DNA of 64,000 nt from Geobacter sp. SVR (GTDB lineage: Bacteria > Desulfobacterota > Desulfuromonadia > Geobacterales > Pseudopelobacteraceae). Shown piece after piece: positions 1-8,451 of the stretch. The stretch's first letter is position 1. Each line of letters begins with the position of its first letter. The stretch is from NCBI RefSeq assembly GCF_016865365.1, contig NZ_AP024469.1, positions 4,494,501-4,558,500 of the forward strand, given 5' to 3'. Under the pieces are notes generated by a model. That model did no database searches and had not been told where the DNA came from. It saw only the letters and a program-made list of their open reading frames with translations. The position numbers and the translations under genes are program-made.

Positions 1-276
1 CTCGCACCCGACGATCTCCGTATTGGTGGCCTGGTTGAAATGTACCGAACTTTTCCAGGCGCTCACGATGGTCCTGCCGTCGTTCGCTCCGCGCATCGTA
101 ACATCCTGCGTAAGAGCATGACAATTGTTGGTACAGGTATCCGATCCCACCTTCTGGGCATTCTGGACTGTCGTGGACTCGGCCTCCGTGCCCTCCTTCT
201 TGCTTGACCCGCAGCCACCGAGCAGGAATGCCATCGCAAGCAGTGGCACTACGTTTACAAGAATCTTTTTCCGCAT
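1..276 (-). CDS. cytochrome c-like outer-surface lipoprotein, partial (C-terminus outside window)
   Basis: The frame opens with ATG at 276, after a GAGGAGG ribosome site 5-11 bases upstream, and stays open to the window edge, so only about 92 N-terminal residues are visible. The start MRKKILVNVV is followed by a hydrophobic stretch and a lipobox ending LLGGC at about residue 24, then a Ser/Lys/Glu-rich linker: a lipoprotein. A CTNNCH motif follows near residue 50; this is CX3CH, one residue longer than the usual CXXCH heme site. The visible part ends in VGCE, which in this family often begins a CxxCH. It is the last gene of a run with the nine-heme cytochrome and the porin, and by position would be the surface-exposed electron carrier. 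The heme assignment is inference because so little of the protein is visible. Confidence 0.75.
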   Translation of the reverse strand, partial: MRKKILVNVVPLLAMAFLLGGCGSSKKEGTEAESTTVQNAQKVGSDTCTNNCHALTQDVTMRGANDGRTIVSAWKSSVHFNQATNTEIVGCE

Positions 277-350
277 CGATGTACCTCCTCATGGGTTTTC
301 GAGCTGGCTGACCAGCAGTTTCTCATCCGGAGTTCCCGACGTGAAGCGAA

Positions 351-1187
351 CTAGAACCTGCCGGCGTCATGGCATTGGATGCAGCTTCTGCCGTTACCTC
401 TGTCTTTCAGGTTGCCCTTGATGGAGCCCCAATTGCGTGGATGGGGGCTGACCTTGAGGCCCGTGCGGGCGCTGTGGCACTTGATGCAGACATTGCCGTC
501 CTCATGGCAGCTCTGGCAGGACTGCAGATTGCGGCGGGCCTCTCGGGCGTGATCGCTGGACCATTGATGGGCCGGAACGACACTGTTGGGATGGCAGGTC
601 GGACATTGCGACGGCTGGAAGTTTGCATGGGTGGGACCGTCGGGCTTCAGCTTGATATCGCTGAACTGGTGGCTGGTTATGTTGAATTTCAGCCTGTTGC
701 CCGGGAACCTCGCGTGGCATTCATTGCAGTATCTCTGATCGTGGCAGCGGTAGCAATTTTGCGGGTTGTCCAGCGCCTTGATCGGATGGAGGACGCGGAA
801 ATCGCTGCGGTGGGTTTTCGGTTTGTAATCACGGCCGAAGTTCAACGTCGCGGGATTTTCCCCTGATCCGCCCCCCTGGTGGCAATCGAGGCAATAGGCT
901 TGGTCATGGCACTGGCTGCAGTTGTTGCCGGGGTTGTCGGCCAAGACCCGGTGACCTCTGAAGAAATCGGCATCGTGGTTTGGCGCTACTCCTTCATCCT
1001 TATGACAGGCGTTGCAGTCTTTGATTTCAAGGTTGGCAATATTTGCATATTCCCGGTGATTCTCTTTTCTGTAGGACCCATTCTTGGAAGCCCCCTGCTT
1101 GTCGGCTTCCTTTTCAGCGTACGACTGCTGCTGGAGATACACCAGGACGAACCCCAGAAGCATGATAAAGAAAAAAATCCTTTTCAC
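351..1187 (-). CDS. periplasmic nine-heme c-type cytochrome
   Basis: A 278-residue exported protein with a hydrophobic signal sequence (residues 4-18, probable cleavage after SYA at 24) and nine CXXCH heme sites: CNACH (58), CSQCH, CLDCH, CYRCH, CNECH, CPTCH, CQSCH, CIKCH and CIQCH (269). Several lie in close pairs such as CSQCH/CLDCH and CYRCH/CNECH, as expected for a chain of stacked hemes. The start is GTG, with AGGAGG seven bases upstream. The gene follows the porin by 13 bases and precedes the lipoprotein by 74, so the three are likely co-transcribed. In porin-cytochrome conduits of Geobacter the periplasmic cytochrome sits in or against the porin and passes electrons outward; that role is inferred from the gene set. 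No catalytic domain such as nitrite reductase is seen. Confidence 0.92.
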   Translation of the reverse strand: MKRIFFFIMLLGFVLVYLQQQSYAEKEADKQGASKNGSYRKENHREYANIANLEIKDCNACHKDEGVAPNHDADFFRGHRVLADNPGNNCSQCHDQAYCLDCHQGGGSGENPATLNFGRDYKPKTHRSDFRVLHPIKALDNPQNCYRCHDQRYCNECHARFPGNRLKFNITSHQFSDIKLKPDGPTHANFQPSQCPTCHPNSVVPAHQWSSDHAREARRNLQSCQSCHEDGNVCIKCHSARTGLKVSPHPRNWGSIKGNLKDRGNGRSCIQCHDAGRF

Positions 1188-1200
1188 TGGTGACCCTCCT

Positions 1201-2412
1201 CTAAAAATCGTAGTTGAAGACTACCCGTCCCTGCCAGTCCGACGAAAAGTTGATATTGACGTTATCCTCCACCCGGACGGTGGTGGACATCCTGTTGTTA
1301 ATGCGATACTTGCCACCGAACCAGTACTTCCTGGCATAATCTTCGTTGGTCAGCGAATCCCTCTTGATGACGTCGTACTGGATGCCACCCGCCAGCTCAA
1401 GAGAGTTGACAGGATAATAGAAAATCTCCGCAGTTCCGCCGTTCAGATTGCCGCCGTAACCGTTGCGTTTGTCGTAGCTGAGATTGATGGTCAGCTTTTT
1501 GTTCGGCTTGATGCTCGTCCCGATTTCGTACACGTCAGCGCTGGCTCCCTCGCTGTATTCTTGCCGGTTATAACCCCCACTGACCGAAATGTACTCGTTG
1601 ATGCTATAGTCCGCGCGGAGAACCCCTTCCTGGTAGCGGTCCACAGCGAACACCGAGTAGATGGAGGTCGTGTCGAAGGTCGGATAACTCTGGAACCACT
1701 CACCCGTCAGGATCAGATCCGCTGTGGGGTAATATTTCACTCCGGCCAGCACCTCGTTGAAGACCTCGCTGGCCAAGTCGAACCGGGCATTGGCATATAG
1801 TTTAATGTTTTTGAAGAGGTACTGCTCAAAGGTTCCGCCTATAACATCCCGGGCCACATCCCCCTCGTCCAGTTTGCGGAACCAGGACAGTTCGGCATTG
1901 GTGTTCTTGAAGCCGGCCAGATGGGCGGCAAGGCCGTAAGCATAATCCCCTTCGTGACCGCTTTCGCTGTTCAGGCTGAACACCACATTTCGCCCACCCA
2001 TGGCAGAAAATTCGATTGGCCCGATATTCCTCAAATCAATCCTGCCACCGTCGATCAGTGCAGTACCGGCGGCATAATTGACCCACTGCCGGCCGACCCT
2101 TATATCGACTTTGTCATAGAGCCCCCTGTAATCACCGTACAAGTAGTAGAGCCGCCCGCTCAAGCCTTCGCCGTTGCGCACGTCCTGACTTACGCGGCCG
2201 TACCCTTCGATTGAGAACTTACCGGCCTTGTCGATATTCGTTATCGACATGTTCAGATACTCGGCAAACTCAGCCTGCTTGTTCCCATCGAAGAAATTGT
2301 TGAACCACAAAAACTGGGTGGAGCTTCTGCCGTGCACATCCGCCGACCAAGCCGTCGATGCAGCCAGGAACGGTGCGCAGACAAGCAACCGGACAATCCA
2401 TAGTCTGCCCAT
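1201..2412 (-). CDS. outer-membrane beta-barrel porin of a porin-cytochrome cluster
   Basis: A 403-residue protein with a signal peptide (cleavage likely after STAWSA), alternating amphipathic strands rich in Tyr, Asn and Gly throughout, and a terminal Phe (FNYDF), the usual signature of an outer-membrane barrel handled by BamA. A TTG directly before the ATG could also serve as start; the ATG is eight bases from GGAGG and is preferred. It is the first gene of the operon with two multiheme cytochromes. Geobacter porin-cytochrome clusters encode such a barrel to hold a cytochrome across the outer membrane. No CXXCH site is present, so the barrel itself is not a cytochrome. It could also be a substrate porin whose link to the cytochromes is only positional. 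Confidence 0.85.
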   Translation of the reverse strand: MGRLWIVRLLVCAPFLAASTAWSADVHGRSSTQFLWFNNFFDGNKQAEFAEYLNMSITNIDKAGKFSIEGYGRVSQDVRNGEGLSGRLYYLYGDYRGLYDKVDIRVGRQWVNYAAGTALIDGGRIDLRNIGPIEFSAMGGRNVVFSLNSESGHEGDYAYGLAAHLAGFKNTNAELSWFRKLDEGDVARDVIGGTFEQYLFKNIKLYANARFDLASEVFNEVLAGVKYYPTADLILTGEWFQSYPTFDTTSIYSVFAVDRYQEGVLRADYSINEYISVSGGYNRQEYSEGASADVYEIGTSIKPNKKLTINLSYDKRNGYGGNLNGGTAEIFYYPVNSLELAGGIQYDVIKRDSLTNEDYARKYWFGGKYRINNRMSTTVRVEDNVNINFSSDWQGRVVFNYDF

Positions 2413-2504
2413 CAAGTCGACCTCCTTTCCAGTTGATTCTTCCTGACAAACAGTTGCAGCGGGAATGATGAACTCAAAAGCGAGAGGCGCCGATAGCGGC
2501 GGAC

Positions 2505-2533
2505 ATTATATGGATTGTACGTAAACAATCAGG
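2505..2533 (-). promoter_or_regulatory. candidate promoter and operator of the porin-cytochrome operon
   Basis: On the minus strand a perfect TATAAT lies at 2510-2505, about 95 bases before the porin start. The hexamer 17 bases upstream (CCTGAT) is a poor -35. Between them lies a five-base inverted repeat, ATTGT-N6-ACAAT (2514-2529). A good -10 with a weak -35 and an overlapping inverted repeat suggests control by a DNA-binding regulator; which one is unknown. Confidence 0.4.
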
Positions 2534-2910
2534 CACATAGACATGAGAGGGATCCAGTCCACACCATTAGTATTCATTTATTATGCCTAATGTTTTTTGC
2601 TGAAATAACGTGAGGTTATGCCGAGCAGGAAAGAATGCAGGTGTAAAGATGTGTAAGGGACGGATCGGACAAACTTGTAATATGCTTTATTTTCAACAAC
2701 TTACTATCAGATTAATTTTTTGTGCATAGTTAATAAATCCGACAGAGGGCCGTTGCCCTGTCAGGTATGGCGACAGGTGCACTCGCTTGTAGCAGTCCTC
2801 TGCCTACGGATTACTTCTCGCGGCGGGATCATGGTTGTTCCGGTCCGATCTCCGGATGATCTACACTGTGCAGGCCTGAGATGGAGAATGTGAAACCTCT
2901 CTGGATGATA
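2534..2910. other. intergenic stretch without recognised gene
   Basis: AT-rich DNA between the porin operon promoter and the leuA terminator. A short imperfect hairpin (GACAGAGGGC/GCCCTGTC, 2741-2762) is the only structure noticed; it has no U-run. No GEMM-type riboswitch core was found here although the region precedes cytochrome genes. Confidence 0.5.
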
Positions 2911-2915
2911 AAAAG

Positions 2916-2947
2916 AAGGCCCCTGCAGCTTTATCTGCAGAGGCCTT
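2916..2947 (-). terminator. rho-independent terminator of leuA
   Basis: On the minus strand AAGGCCTCTGCAG pairs with CTGCAGGGGCCTT around a six-base loop (one mismatch), followed by CTTTTT. It lies about 80 bases after the leuA stop. Confidence 0.75.
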
Positions 2948-3024
2948 TTACACGTGCATAATTTCAACAAGGTTTCATCTTACTGCTTTCGTTTCATACC
3001 TATAGTATCCGACGGGTTCCGTGG

Positions 3025-4584
3025 TCACACCCCTTCCGGCATCCGTTTCTGCTTGTAGTTCAGCCTATTGAGAGCATGAATATAGGCCTTGGCAGAGGCT
3101 TCGATGATGTCGGTGGAAGAGCCTTTGCCCACCACGACATGCTGGCCTTCGGCAACACGTACCGTGACCTCACCCTGGGCATCGGTGCCGCCGGTGATGG
3201 AGCCGACGTTGTACTGCATCAGACTGGCTTTGGTCTTGGACAGTTTCCTGATCGCCTTGAGGGTGGCGTCCACCGGACCGTCCCCCAATTCGGCGGTACG
3301 CACAGCATTGCCCTCGATCTCCATCTGCACGGTGGCGGTGGCCACGGCAAAGGAACCGCAGGTAACGGTGATGTGGCCAAGCTTGTATTTCTCCTCTTCC
3401 CGCGCCTCATCAGCCACAATGGCGTCCAGATCCTCGTCGAAAACCTCTTTCTTCAGGTCGGCCAGGGCCTTGAAGCGCTCGAAGGCGCGATTGAGCTTTT
3501 CGCCGTCCAGATCATGACCGAGTTCCTCCAGGCGCTTCTTGAAGGCATGGCGGCCGGAGTGCTTGCCCAGCACCAGCGCGCTGGCGGAAAGTCCCACTGA
3601 TTCGGGTGTCATGATTTCGTAGGTCGACTTCTCCATCAGCATGCCGTGCTGGTGGATTCCGGATTCGTGGGCAAAGGCATTGGCGCCGACCACCGCCTTG
3701 TTGGGCTGCACCGCTATGCCGGTGATGTTGGAGAGCAGACGGCTGGAAGGGGTCAACTGCTCCGTCGCGATATTACAGGCGAAGGGGAGAATGTCGCCGC
3801 GTGTCTTGAGGATCATGACGAACTCTTCCAGGGAGCAGTTGCCGGCCCGTTCACCGATGCCGTTCAGCGTGCACTCGACCTGGCGCGCTCCGGCCTGGAC
3901 CGCGGCAACCGAGTTGGCCACAGACAGGCCCAGGTCATTGTGACAGTGGACCGAGATGATAGCCTTGTCGATGTTGGGCACGTTGTCCTTCAAGTACTTG
4001 ATGATGTTGAAGTATTCGAAGGGGATCGTATAACCGACCGTATCGGGAATGTTGACCGTGGTAGCACCGGCAGCGATCACCGCCTCGACCACTTCGGCCA
4101 GGAACGGCAGCCTGGTGCGCACGGCATCCTCGCAAGAGAACTCGACGTTGGGAGTATAGCCGGCTGCCCGCTTGACCGCCTTGACCGCCGACTCCAGCAC
4201 CCTGCCCGGCTCCATCTTCAGCTTGTATTTCATGTGGATGTCGGAGGTGGCGATGAAGGTGTGGATGCGCCCCTTTTCGCCGGCATACTTGAGCGCCTCC
4301 CAGGCGCGGTCGATGTCCTTGTCGTTGGATCGGCACAGACCGGCAATCTGGGGACCCTTGATCATCTGGGCCACCTTTTTGACCGCCTCGAAATCCCCCT
4401 CCGATGCAATCGGGAAGCCGGCTTCAATTACGTCCACGTTGAGCTTCTGCAGCTGCTTGGCAATCCGCAGCTTTTCCTCGATATTCATGCTGTTGCCGGG
4501 CGACTGTTCGCCGTCCCGCAGGGTGGTATCGAAAATCCTGATGATCTGCCTGTCGTCCTGTTTCTTTGCCGGTGCCTTTGCCAT
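3025..4584 (-). CDS. leuA: 2-isopropylmalate synthase
   Basis: Catalyses the first committed step of leucine synthesis: acetyl-CoA plus 2-ketoisovalerate gives 2-isopropylmalate. The 519-residue length fits the long bacterial LeuA type. The TIM-barrel domain (about residues 15-285) shows FDTTLRDGEQSPG with the catalytic Arg and metal-binding Asp, and the metal site HCHNDLG. Linker motif HESGIHQHG follows, and the C-terminal 130 residues form the LeuA dimer domain, site of leucine feedback inhibition. The start has AAAGGAG nine bases upstream. A T-box leader in front ties expression to uncharged tRNA-Leu. The gene stands alone, with its own terminator. Citramalate synthase is the main alternative, but the T-box and full-length regulatory domain favour LeuA. 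Confidence 0.95.
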   Translation of the reverse strand: MAKAPAKKQDDRQIIRIFDTTLRDGEQSPGNSMNIEEKLRIAKQLQKLNVDVIEAGFPIASEGDFEAVKKVAQMIKGPQIAGLCRSNDKDIDRAWEALKYAGEKGRIHTFIATSDIHMKYKLKMEPGRVLESAVKAVKRAAGYTPNVEFSCEDAVRTRLPFLAEVVEAVIAAGATTVNIPDTVGYTIPFEYFNIIKYLKDNVPNIDKAIISVHCHNDLGLSVANSVAAVQAGARQVECTLNGIGERAGNCSLEEFVMILKTRGDILPFACNIATEQLTPSSRLLSNITGIAVQPNKAVVGANAFAHESGIHQHGMLMEKSTYEIMTPESVGLSASALVLGKHSGRHAFKKRLEELGHDLDGEKLNRAFERFKALADLKKEVFDEDLDAIVADEAREEEKYKLGHITVTCGSFAVATATVQMEIEGNAVRTAELGDGPVDATLKAIRKLSKTKASLMQYNVGSITGGTDAQGEVTVRVAEGQHVVVGKGSSTDIIEASAKAYIHALNRLNYKQKRMPEGV

Positions 4585-4649
4585 GCGTGCGCTCCTTTCT
4601 TTGTTTCCGGGCCCTGTTACGTGATGCCTGTCTTGTCGGCGATCTGAAA

Positions 4650-4930
4650 ATAAAAATGCCTCCGCCCCACAAGGGGCGAAGGCATGAGCTTTCGCGGTAC
4701 CACCCTAATTCGCCTGACAATCGTGCCGTCAGACCTTCGTACACCCTTTACGCGGGAGAACGGTTCCTTCTACTTGCCCACAAATGCCGGTGCAAAAGCT
4801 CTTGATCGGCACTTCGGTTTCAAAGAAACGGCTCGGAGGCGAGTTCGTCATCTGCGCTTACCGGTTCGCACCACCCACCGGCTCTCTGGAAAGCTTCAAC
4901 GACTACTACTCCTCTTCACTGCCTTTACGT
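4650..4930 (-). ncRNA. T-box riboswitch, leucine type, upstream of leuA
   Basis: The minus strand carries the canonical T-box sequence AGGGTGGTACCGCG (4706-4693), the antiterminator element that pairs with the tRNA acceptor end. It is followed by a strong terminator hairpin (ATGCCTCCGCCCC / GGGGCGAAGGCAT, 4685-4656) and a U-run. Upstream, the stem I region contains GAACTCGCC; CTC is a leucine codon and the probable specifier. Uncharged tRNA-Leu would stabilise the antiterminator and let leuA be transcribed. The folding of stem I was not modelled, so the specifier is inferred. Confidence 0.92.
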
Positions 4931-4938
4931 ATTTGTGC

Positions 4939-4968
4939 ATGATAGAGAAAAGAATCCGACAAAGTCAA
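4939..4968 (-). promoter_or_regulatory. sigma-70 type promoter of the leuA T-box transcript
   Basis: TTGACT (4968-4963), an 18-base spacer and TATCAT (4944-4939) on the minus strand place the transcript start just ahead of the T-box leader. Confidence 0.65.
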
Positions 4969-5021
4969 GGTCTTTTGTGCCGCTGAAACGGGGCCCGCAG
5001 GAGAATTCTTTAAAAACCAGG

Positions 5022-5050
5022 TTGTCTACTCCACCAAAAGGCACTATGCT
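5022..5050 (+). promoter_or_regulatory. sigma-70 type promoter of the OmpH-FKBP pair
   Basis: TTGTCT (5022-5027), exactly 17 bases, then TATGCT (5045-5050), about 35 bases before the first gene. Confidence 0.6.
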
Positions 5051-5085
5051 TTGAAACTTACAAATCCATCTGCGCGAGGAAAACG

Positions 5086-5718
5086 ATGATCTCACCTGCC
5101 ATGCGACTGCTGCTTGCCCTGCTGGTCTGCGCACTGCCTGCCCAAGGCTTTTCCGCAGAAACCACCGCCGCCGAACCCAAACCCTCAACCACGCAACAGG
5201 CTGCTTCTCCGGCTGACCCTGTACCTGCGCCGAAACCAGCCACGGCCGCCGGTACGCCCCAGCCGTTACGGCTCGGCTATGTGGAATTGACCAGAATGGG
5301 GACCGACTCCGAACTGGGCAAGGCCTCCCGTGCCAAGGCCCAGGAAAAACAGCAAAAGCTGGAGGCCCAGCTCGAGTCCAAACGGAAGCAGCTCGACAAG
5401 CAGAAAACGGCCCTGGAAGCGAAAATCGCCACCATGACGCCTGCCCAGAAACAGACGAAAGCGAAGGAATTCCAGAAAAAGGTCGAGGAGTTTCAGGCTA
5501 CGGTGCTCAAAGCGGAAAAGGAACTGCAGAGCCTGCAGATGGACCTGGAGAACACCCTTTCCAAGGCGGTCGAACAGGCCGCGACGGAATACGGCAAGAC
5601 CAACGGTCTGGCGCTGGTGGTCGTCAAACGCGAACTGCTCTACGTGGATTCGGGCGTCGCTGCCGAGGACGTTACCGACGGCATCTTGAAACTGATGGAT
5701 GCCAAATACAAAAAGTAG
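5086..5718 (+). CDS. OmpH/Skp-like periplasmic protein
   Basis: A 210-residue exported protein: signal peptide to about residue 22, an Ala/Pro/Thr-rich linker (to about 60), then LRLGYVELTRM, which resembles the start of the Skp/OmpH fold, a long Lys/Glu/Gln coiled coil (about 80-160) and a C-terminal strand region. Skp-type proteins hold unfolded outer-membrane proteins in the periplasm. GAGGAAAACG precedes the first ATG; a second ATG at 5101 is possible. It is followed after 38 bases by an FKBP isomerase, so the two probably form a periplasmic folding operon. The Pro/Ala linker is unusual for Skp. Family membership is judged from pattern only. Confidence 0.75.
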   Translation: MISPAMRLLLALLVCALPAQGFSAETTAAEPKPSTTQQAASPADPVPAPKPATAAGTPQPLRLGYVELTRMGTDSELGKASRAKAQEKQQKLEAQLESKRKQLDKQKTALEAKIATMTPAQKQTKAKEFQKKVEEFQATVLKAEKELQSLQMDLENTLSKAVEQAATEYGKTNGLALVVVKRELLYVDSGVAAEDVTDGILKLMDAKYKK

Positions 5719-5756
5719 TGAATCTGCATCATATTTTATAATTTGGGAGGACCTGA

Positions 5757-6188
5757 ATGAGATTTCTGATCAGAATGATGGTATGCCTGACTTTGGCGGC
5801 GCTGCCGGCTGCGACTGCCCTTGCCGCGGAGTCCAAAACCGGGAAAACCGTTACCACCCCGTCCGGCCTCAAGTACACCGACGTGGTGGTCGGCAAGGGC
5901 GCCTCTCCGGTGGCTGGCAAACGGGTTACGGTGCATTACACCGGCACGCTGGAAAACGGCAAGAAGTTTGACAGCTCCGTTGACCGCAAGGAGCCGTTCA
6001 CCTTCGTGATCGGCGTGGGACAGGTCATTCCCGGCTGGGACGAGGGGGTCATGACCATGAAGGTGGGTGGCAAGCGCAAACTGGTCATCCCGGCCAAACT
6101 CGGCTACGGCAAACGGGGCGCCGGCGGGGTGATCCCCCCCAATGCCACATTGCTGTTCGATGTGGAACTGCTCGACGTAGAGAAATAG
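5757..6188 (+). CDS. FKBP-type peptidyl-prolyl cis-trans isomerase, exported
   Basis: A 143-residue protein with a signal peptide (cleavage after ALAAE) and one FKBP domain: [18 protein letters not shown], then [25 protein letters not shown] and [14 protein letters not shown], all standard active-site strands. It accelerates isomerisation of X-Pro bonds, here in the periplasm. GGGAGG lies seven bases before ATG. It is second in a pair with the OmpH-like gene and is followed at once by a strong terminator. Confidence 0.95.
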   Translation: MRFLIRMMVCLTLAALPAATALAAESKTGKTVTTPSGLKYTDVVVGKGASPVAGKRVTVHYTGTLENGKKFDSSVDRKEPFTFVIGVGQVIPGWDEGVMTMKVGGKRKLVIPAKLGYGKRGAGGVIPPNATLLFDVELLDVEK

Positions 6189-6202
6189 CTCTTTCGATTA
6201 TC

Positions 6203-6240
6203 ATCAAACAAAAGCCCGCTGATGCGGGCTTTTGTTTGAT
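6203..6240. terminator. bidirectional terminator between the FKBP gene and the ABC-F gene
   Basis: A perfect 17-base inverted repeat (6203-6219 with 6224-6240) around TGAT. The arms begin with ATCAAACAAAAG and end CTTTTGTTTGAT, giving T-rich tails on both strands, so it can serve both convergent genes. Confidence 0.85.
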
Positions 6241-6264
6241 GGTGATAGCGGGCGGTGATCCTCC

Positions 6265-8157
6265 CTATCCTTTCAGTTCCTCCAGTTCCTCCCAACGCTG
6301 ATAAACACGCACCAGCTCTTCCTCCAGCTCCGACAAACGCGTATTGACTGTCACAATCTCTCCCCCCGCCGATTTGTAGAAATCGGGGTCGGACAAACGG
6401 ACATGCAGCCCCTGCTGTTCCTCTTCCAGTGCGGCGATCCTCTCCGGTAGAGCCTCCAGTTCGCGCTCCTCCTTGAAACTCAGCTTGCGGGGGCGCTCCT
6501 TCTGGGGACGGGCACGTTCTGCAGCCGTGCGGGAGGTCGGTGCAACCGCAGGCGCAGTCTCGGAAGCGGCCTGGCGCTGCCAGTCATCATAGCCCCCCAC
6601 GTATTCCCGCACCTCTCCTCCGCTCCCCACCGCCAGGGTACTGGTCACGACGTTGTTCAGGAAATCACGGTCATGGCTGACCAGGAGCAGCGTACCGGGG
6701 TAGTCCAGCAGCAGGTCCTCCAGCAGCCCCAGGGTTTCCGCGTCCAGATCGTTGGTCGGCTCGTCCATGACCAGTACGTTGGAGGGCTTGGTGAACAGCT
6801 TGGCCAGCAGCAGCCGGTTGCGCTCGCCGCCGGAGAGGATGCGGACCGGGCTGCGGGCCCGTTCCGGTGAAAACAGGAAATCCTGCAGATACCCTATGAT
6901 GTGGCGGCTGGCTCCGTTGATGAGCAGGGTATCGTTGCCGTCACCGACATTGTCCTGCACGCTTTTGTTCAGGTCCAGCTGTTCGCGCATCTGGTCGAAG
7001 TAGAGCACTTCACGCCGGGTACCGAGCCTGATGGTGCCCTGCTGCGGTGCCAGCTCCCCCAGAAGCAGCCGCAGCAGCGTAGTCTTGCCCGAGCCGTTGG
7101 GGCCGATGATCCCGATCCGGTCGCCGCGCATGATCGTGGTGGAGAAGGCCTGGATGACCGGCCGGCCGTCATAGCTGAAAGCAACCTTATCGGCCTCGGC
7201 CACCAACGCGCCGGAACGATCGGCCTCCTGCAACTGGATCCTGGCCGTGCCGACCCGTTCGCGCCGCTGGCGGCGCTCATCGCGCATCTTCTGCAGCGCC
7301 CTGACGCGCCCTTCGTTCCTGGTCCGGCGCGCCTTGATCCCCTGGCGGATCCAGGCTTCCTCCTGAGCCAGTTTCTTGTCGAACTGTGCCTGGCGGATGA
7401 TCTCCGCCGCCAGCAAATCCTCGCGGCGTTCGACAAAGGCATCGTAACCACAGGCAAAGGCATAGACCCGGCCGCGGTCCAGTTCAGCCACCCGGTTCGA
7501 CAATCGCCGCGCAAAAGCACGGTCATGGGTCACGAACAGCACGGTCCTGACCTCGCGCAGCAGGAAGTCCTCCAGCCAGAGCACCGTATCGATATCGAGG
7601 TGGTTGGTCGGTTCGTCCAGAAGCAGGATATCGGGCGCGGACACCAGGGCATGGGCCAGCAGGGCCCGGCGTTTGGTGCCGCCGGAGAGCAGGGAAAAAT
7701 CGGCATCCGGGTCAAGCTGCAAACGATCCAGGACCTGGTTCACCGTCTGATGCAGATGCCAGCCACCGCACTCTTCCAGCGCGTGCTGCAGCGCATTCAG
7801 CCGGTCCAGCAGCGTCTCGTCCCCTTCCAGCGACAACTGATGCGCCACATGGTGGTATTCGGCCAGCAGCTGGGCCGCATTGCCCATGCCGGAAGCGACC
7901 ACATCGAACACGCTGCCGGATAATCCCGGAGGAGGCTCCTGGGAGACCAGTGAAACCCGCAGCCCCTGCTGGCGGATGACCTCCCCCTGTTCGACCGCCA
8001 GTTCTCCGGCAATGAGTTTCAAAAGTGTCGATTTGCCGGTGCCGTTGCGCCCCAGCAGGCACAGCCGGTCCCCCGGTTCGATCTGCAGAGTGAGATCGTC
8101 GAAGAGCGGCGGTCCGCCAAATGCCAGTCCGATATTGCGAAGCGTGAGAAGTGCCAC
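6265..8157 (-). CDS. uup: ABC-F family ATPase, Uup-like
   Basis: A soluble protein of 630 residues with two ABC domains and no membrane segments. Domain 1: Walker A GRNGTGKST, signature LSGGTKRRALLA, Walker B LLLDEPTNHLD. A charged linker rich in Arg follows (around residue 245-310), then domain 2 with GPNGSGKTT, LSGGERNRLLLA and VMDEPTNDLD, and a C-terminal Glu/Leu coiled coil (last 70 residues) typical of Uup. ABC-F proteins act on the ribosome, and Uup also affects transposon excision in E. coli. The frame is open upstream to 8367, but GTG at 8157 has GGAG eight bases ahead and begins the conserved ALLTLRNI strand, so it is chosen. It is convergent with the FKBP gene. Other ABC-F subfamilies are possible. 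Confidence 0.88.
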   Translation of the reverse strand: MALLTLRNIGLAFGGPPLFDDLTLQIEPGDRLCLLGRNGTGKSTLLKLIAGELAVEQGEVIRQQGLRVSLVSQEPPPGLSGSVFDVVASGMGNAAQLLAEYHHVAHQLSLEGDETLLDRLNALQHALEECGGWHLHQTVNQVLDRLQLDPDADFSLLSGGTKRRALLAHALVSAPDILLLDEPTNHLDIDTVLWLEDFLLREVRTVLFVTHDRAFARRLSNRVAELDRGRVYAFACGYDAFVERREDLLAAEIIRQAQFDKKLAQEEAWIRQGIKARRTRNEGRVRALQKMRDERRQRRERVGTARIQLQEADRSGALVAEADKVAFSYDGRPVIQAFSTTIMRGDRIGIIGPNGSGKTTLLRLLLGELAPQQGTIRLGTRREVLYFDQMREQLDLNKSVQDNVGDGNDTLLINGASRHIIGYLQDFLFSPERARSPVRILSGGERNRLLLAKLFTKPSNVLVMDEPTNDLDAETLGLLEDLLLDYPGTLLLVSHDRDFLNNVVTSTLAVGSGGEVREYVGGYDDWQRQAASETAPAVAPTSRTAAERARPQKERPRKLSFKEERELEALPERIAALEEEQQGLHVRLSDPDFYKSAGGEIVTVNTRLSELEEELVRVYQRWEELEELKG

Positions 8158-8390
8158 GATAACTCCGGGAAATGATTGATGCGGCTCCGGGAACCAGTGC
8201 CGGAAGCAAATGTTTCTTATCTTCATCTTTTTGTTCTCACCCGTCAACCGGGTTGATGGTGAGGGATGCCATACCGCATTTCCTCTGGAGAGGCACCGAA
8301 TACCTCGTTTGCGGTATAAGCTCGAGAGGCCGGTACATGCCTTAAGATGCAATCGGCTATATTTCAACTACTTACAAATAAATCTAAACC

Positions 8391-8406
8391 TGGCACAGCT
8401 TCTGCA
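8391..8406 (+). promoter_or_regulatory. sigma-54 type promoter
   Basis: TGGCACAGCTTCTGCA matches the sigma-54 consensus TGGCACG-N4-TTGCW at all but two positions, with GG and GC at the required spacing. Its transcript would start about 30 bases before the ribosome site of the gene at 8452. Confidence 0.65.
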
Positions 8407-8451
8407 ATTATTCGGTCATAATCTACACCACTCTTTTTGGAGGCATCACCA

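Noticed and set aside
2761-2970. A 69-codon minus-strand frame between the porin and leuA
   Set aside because: It crosses the leuA terminator and has no ribosome site or plausible protein composition.
2416-3024. A GEMM-type (c-di-GMP/cGAMP) riboswitch before the cytochrome operon
   Set aside because: Such switches precede cytochrome genes in Geobacter, but none of the conserved core pieces is present on the minus strand here.
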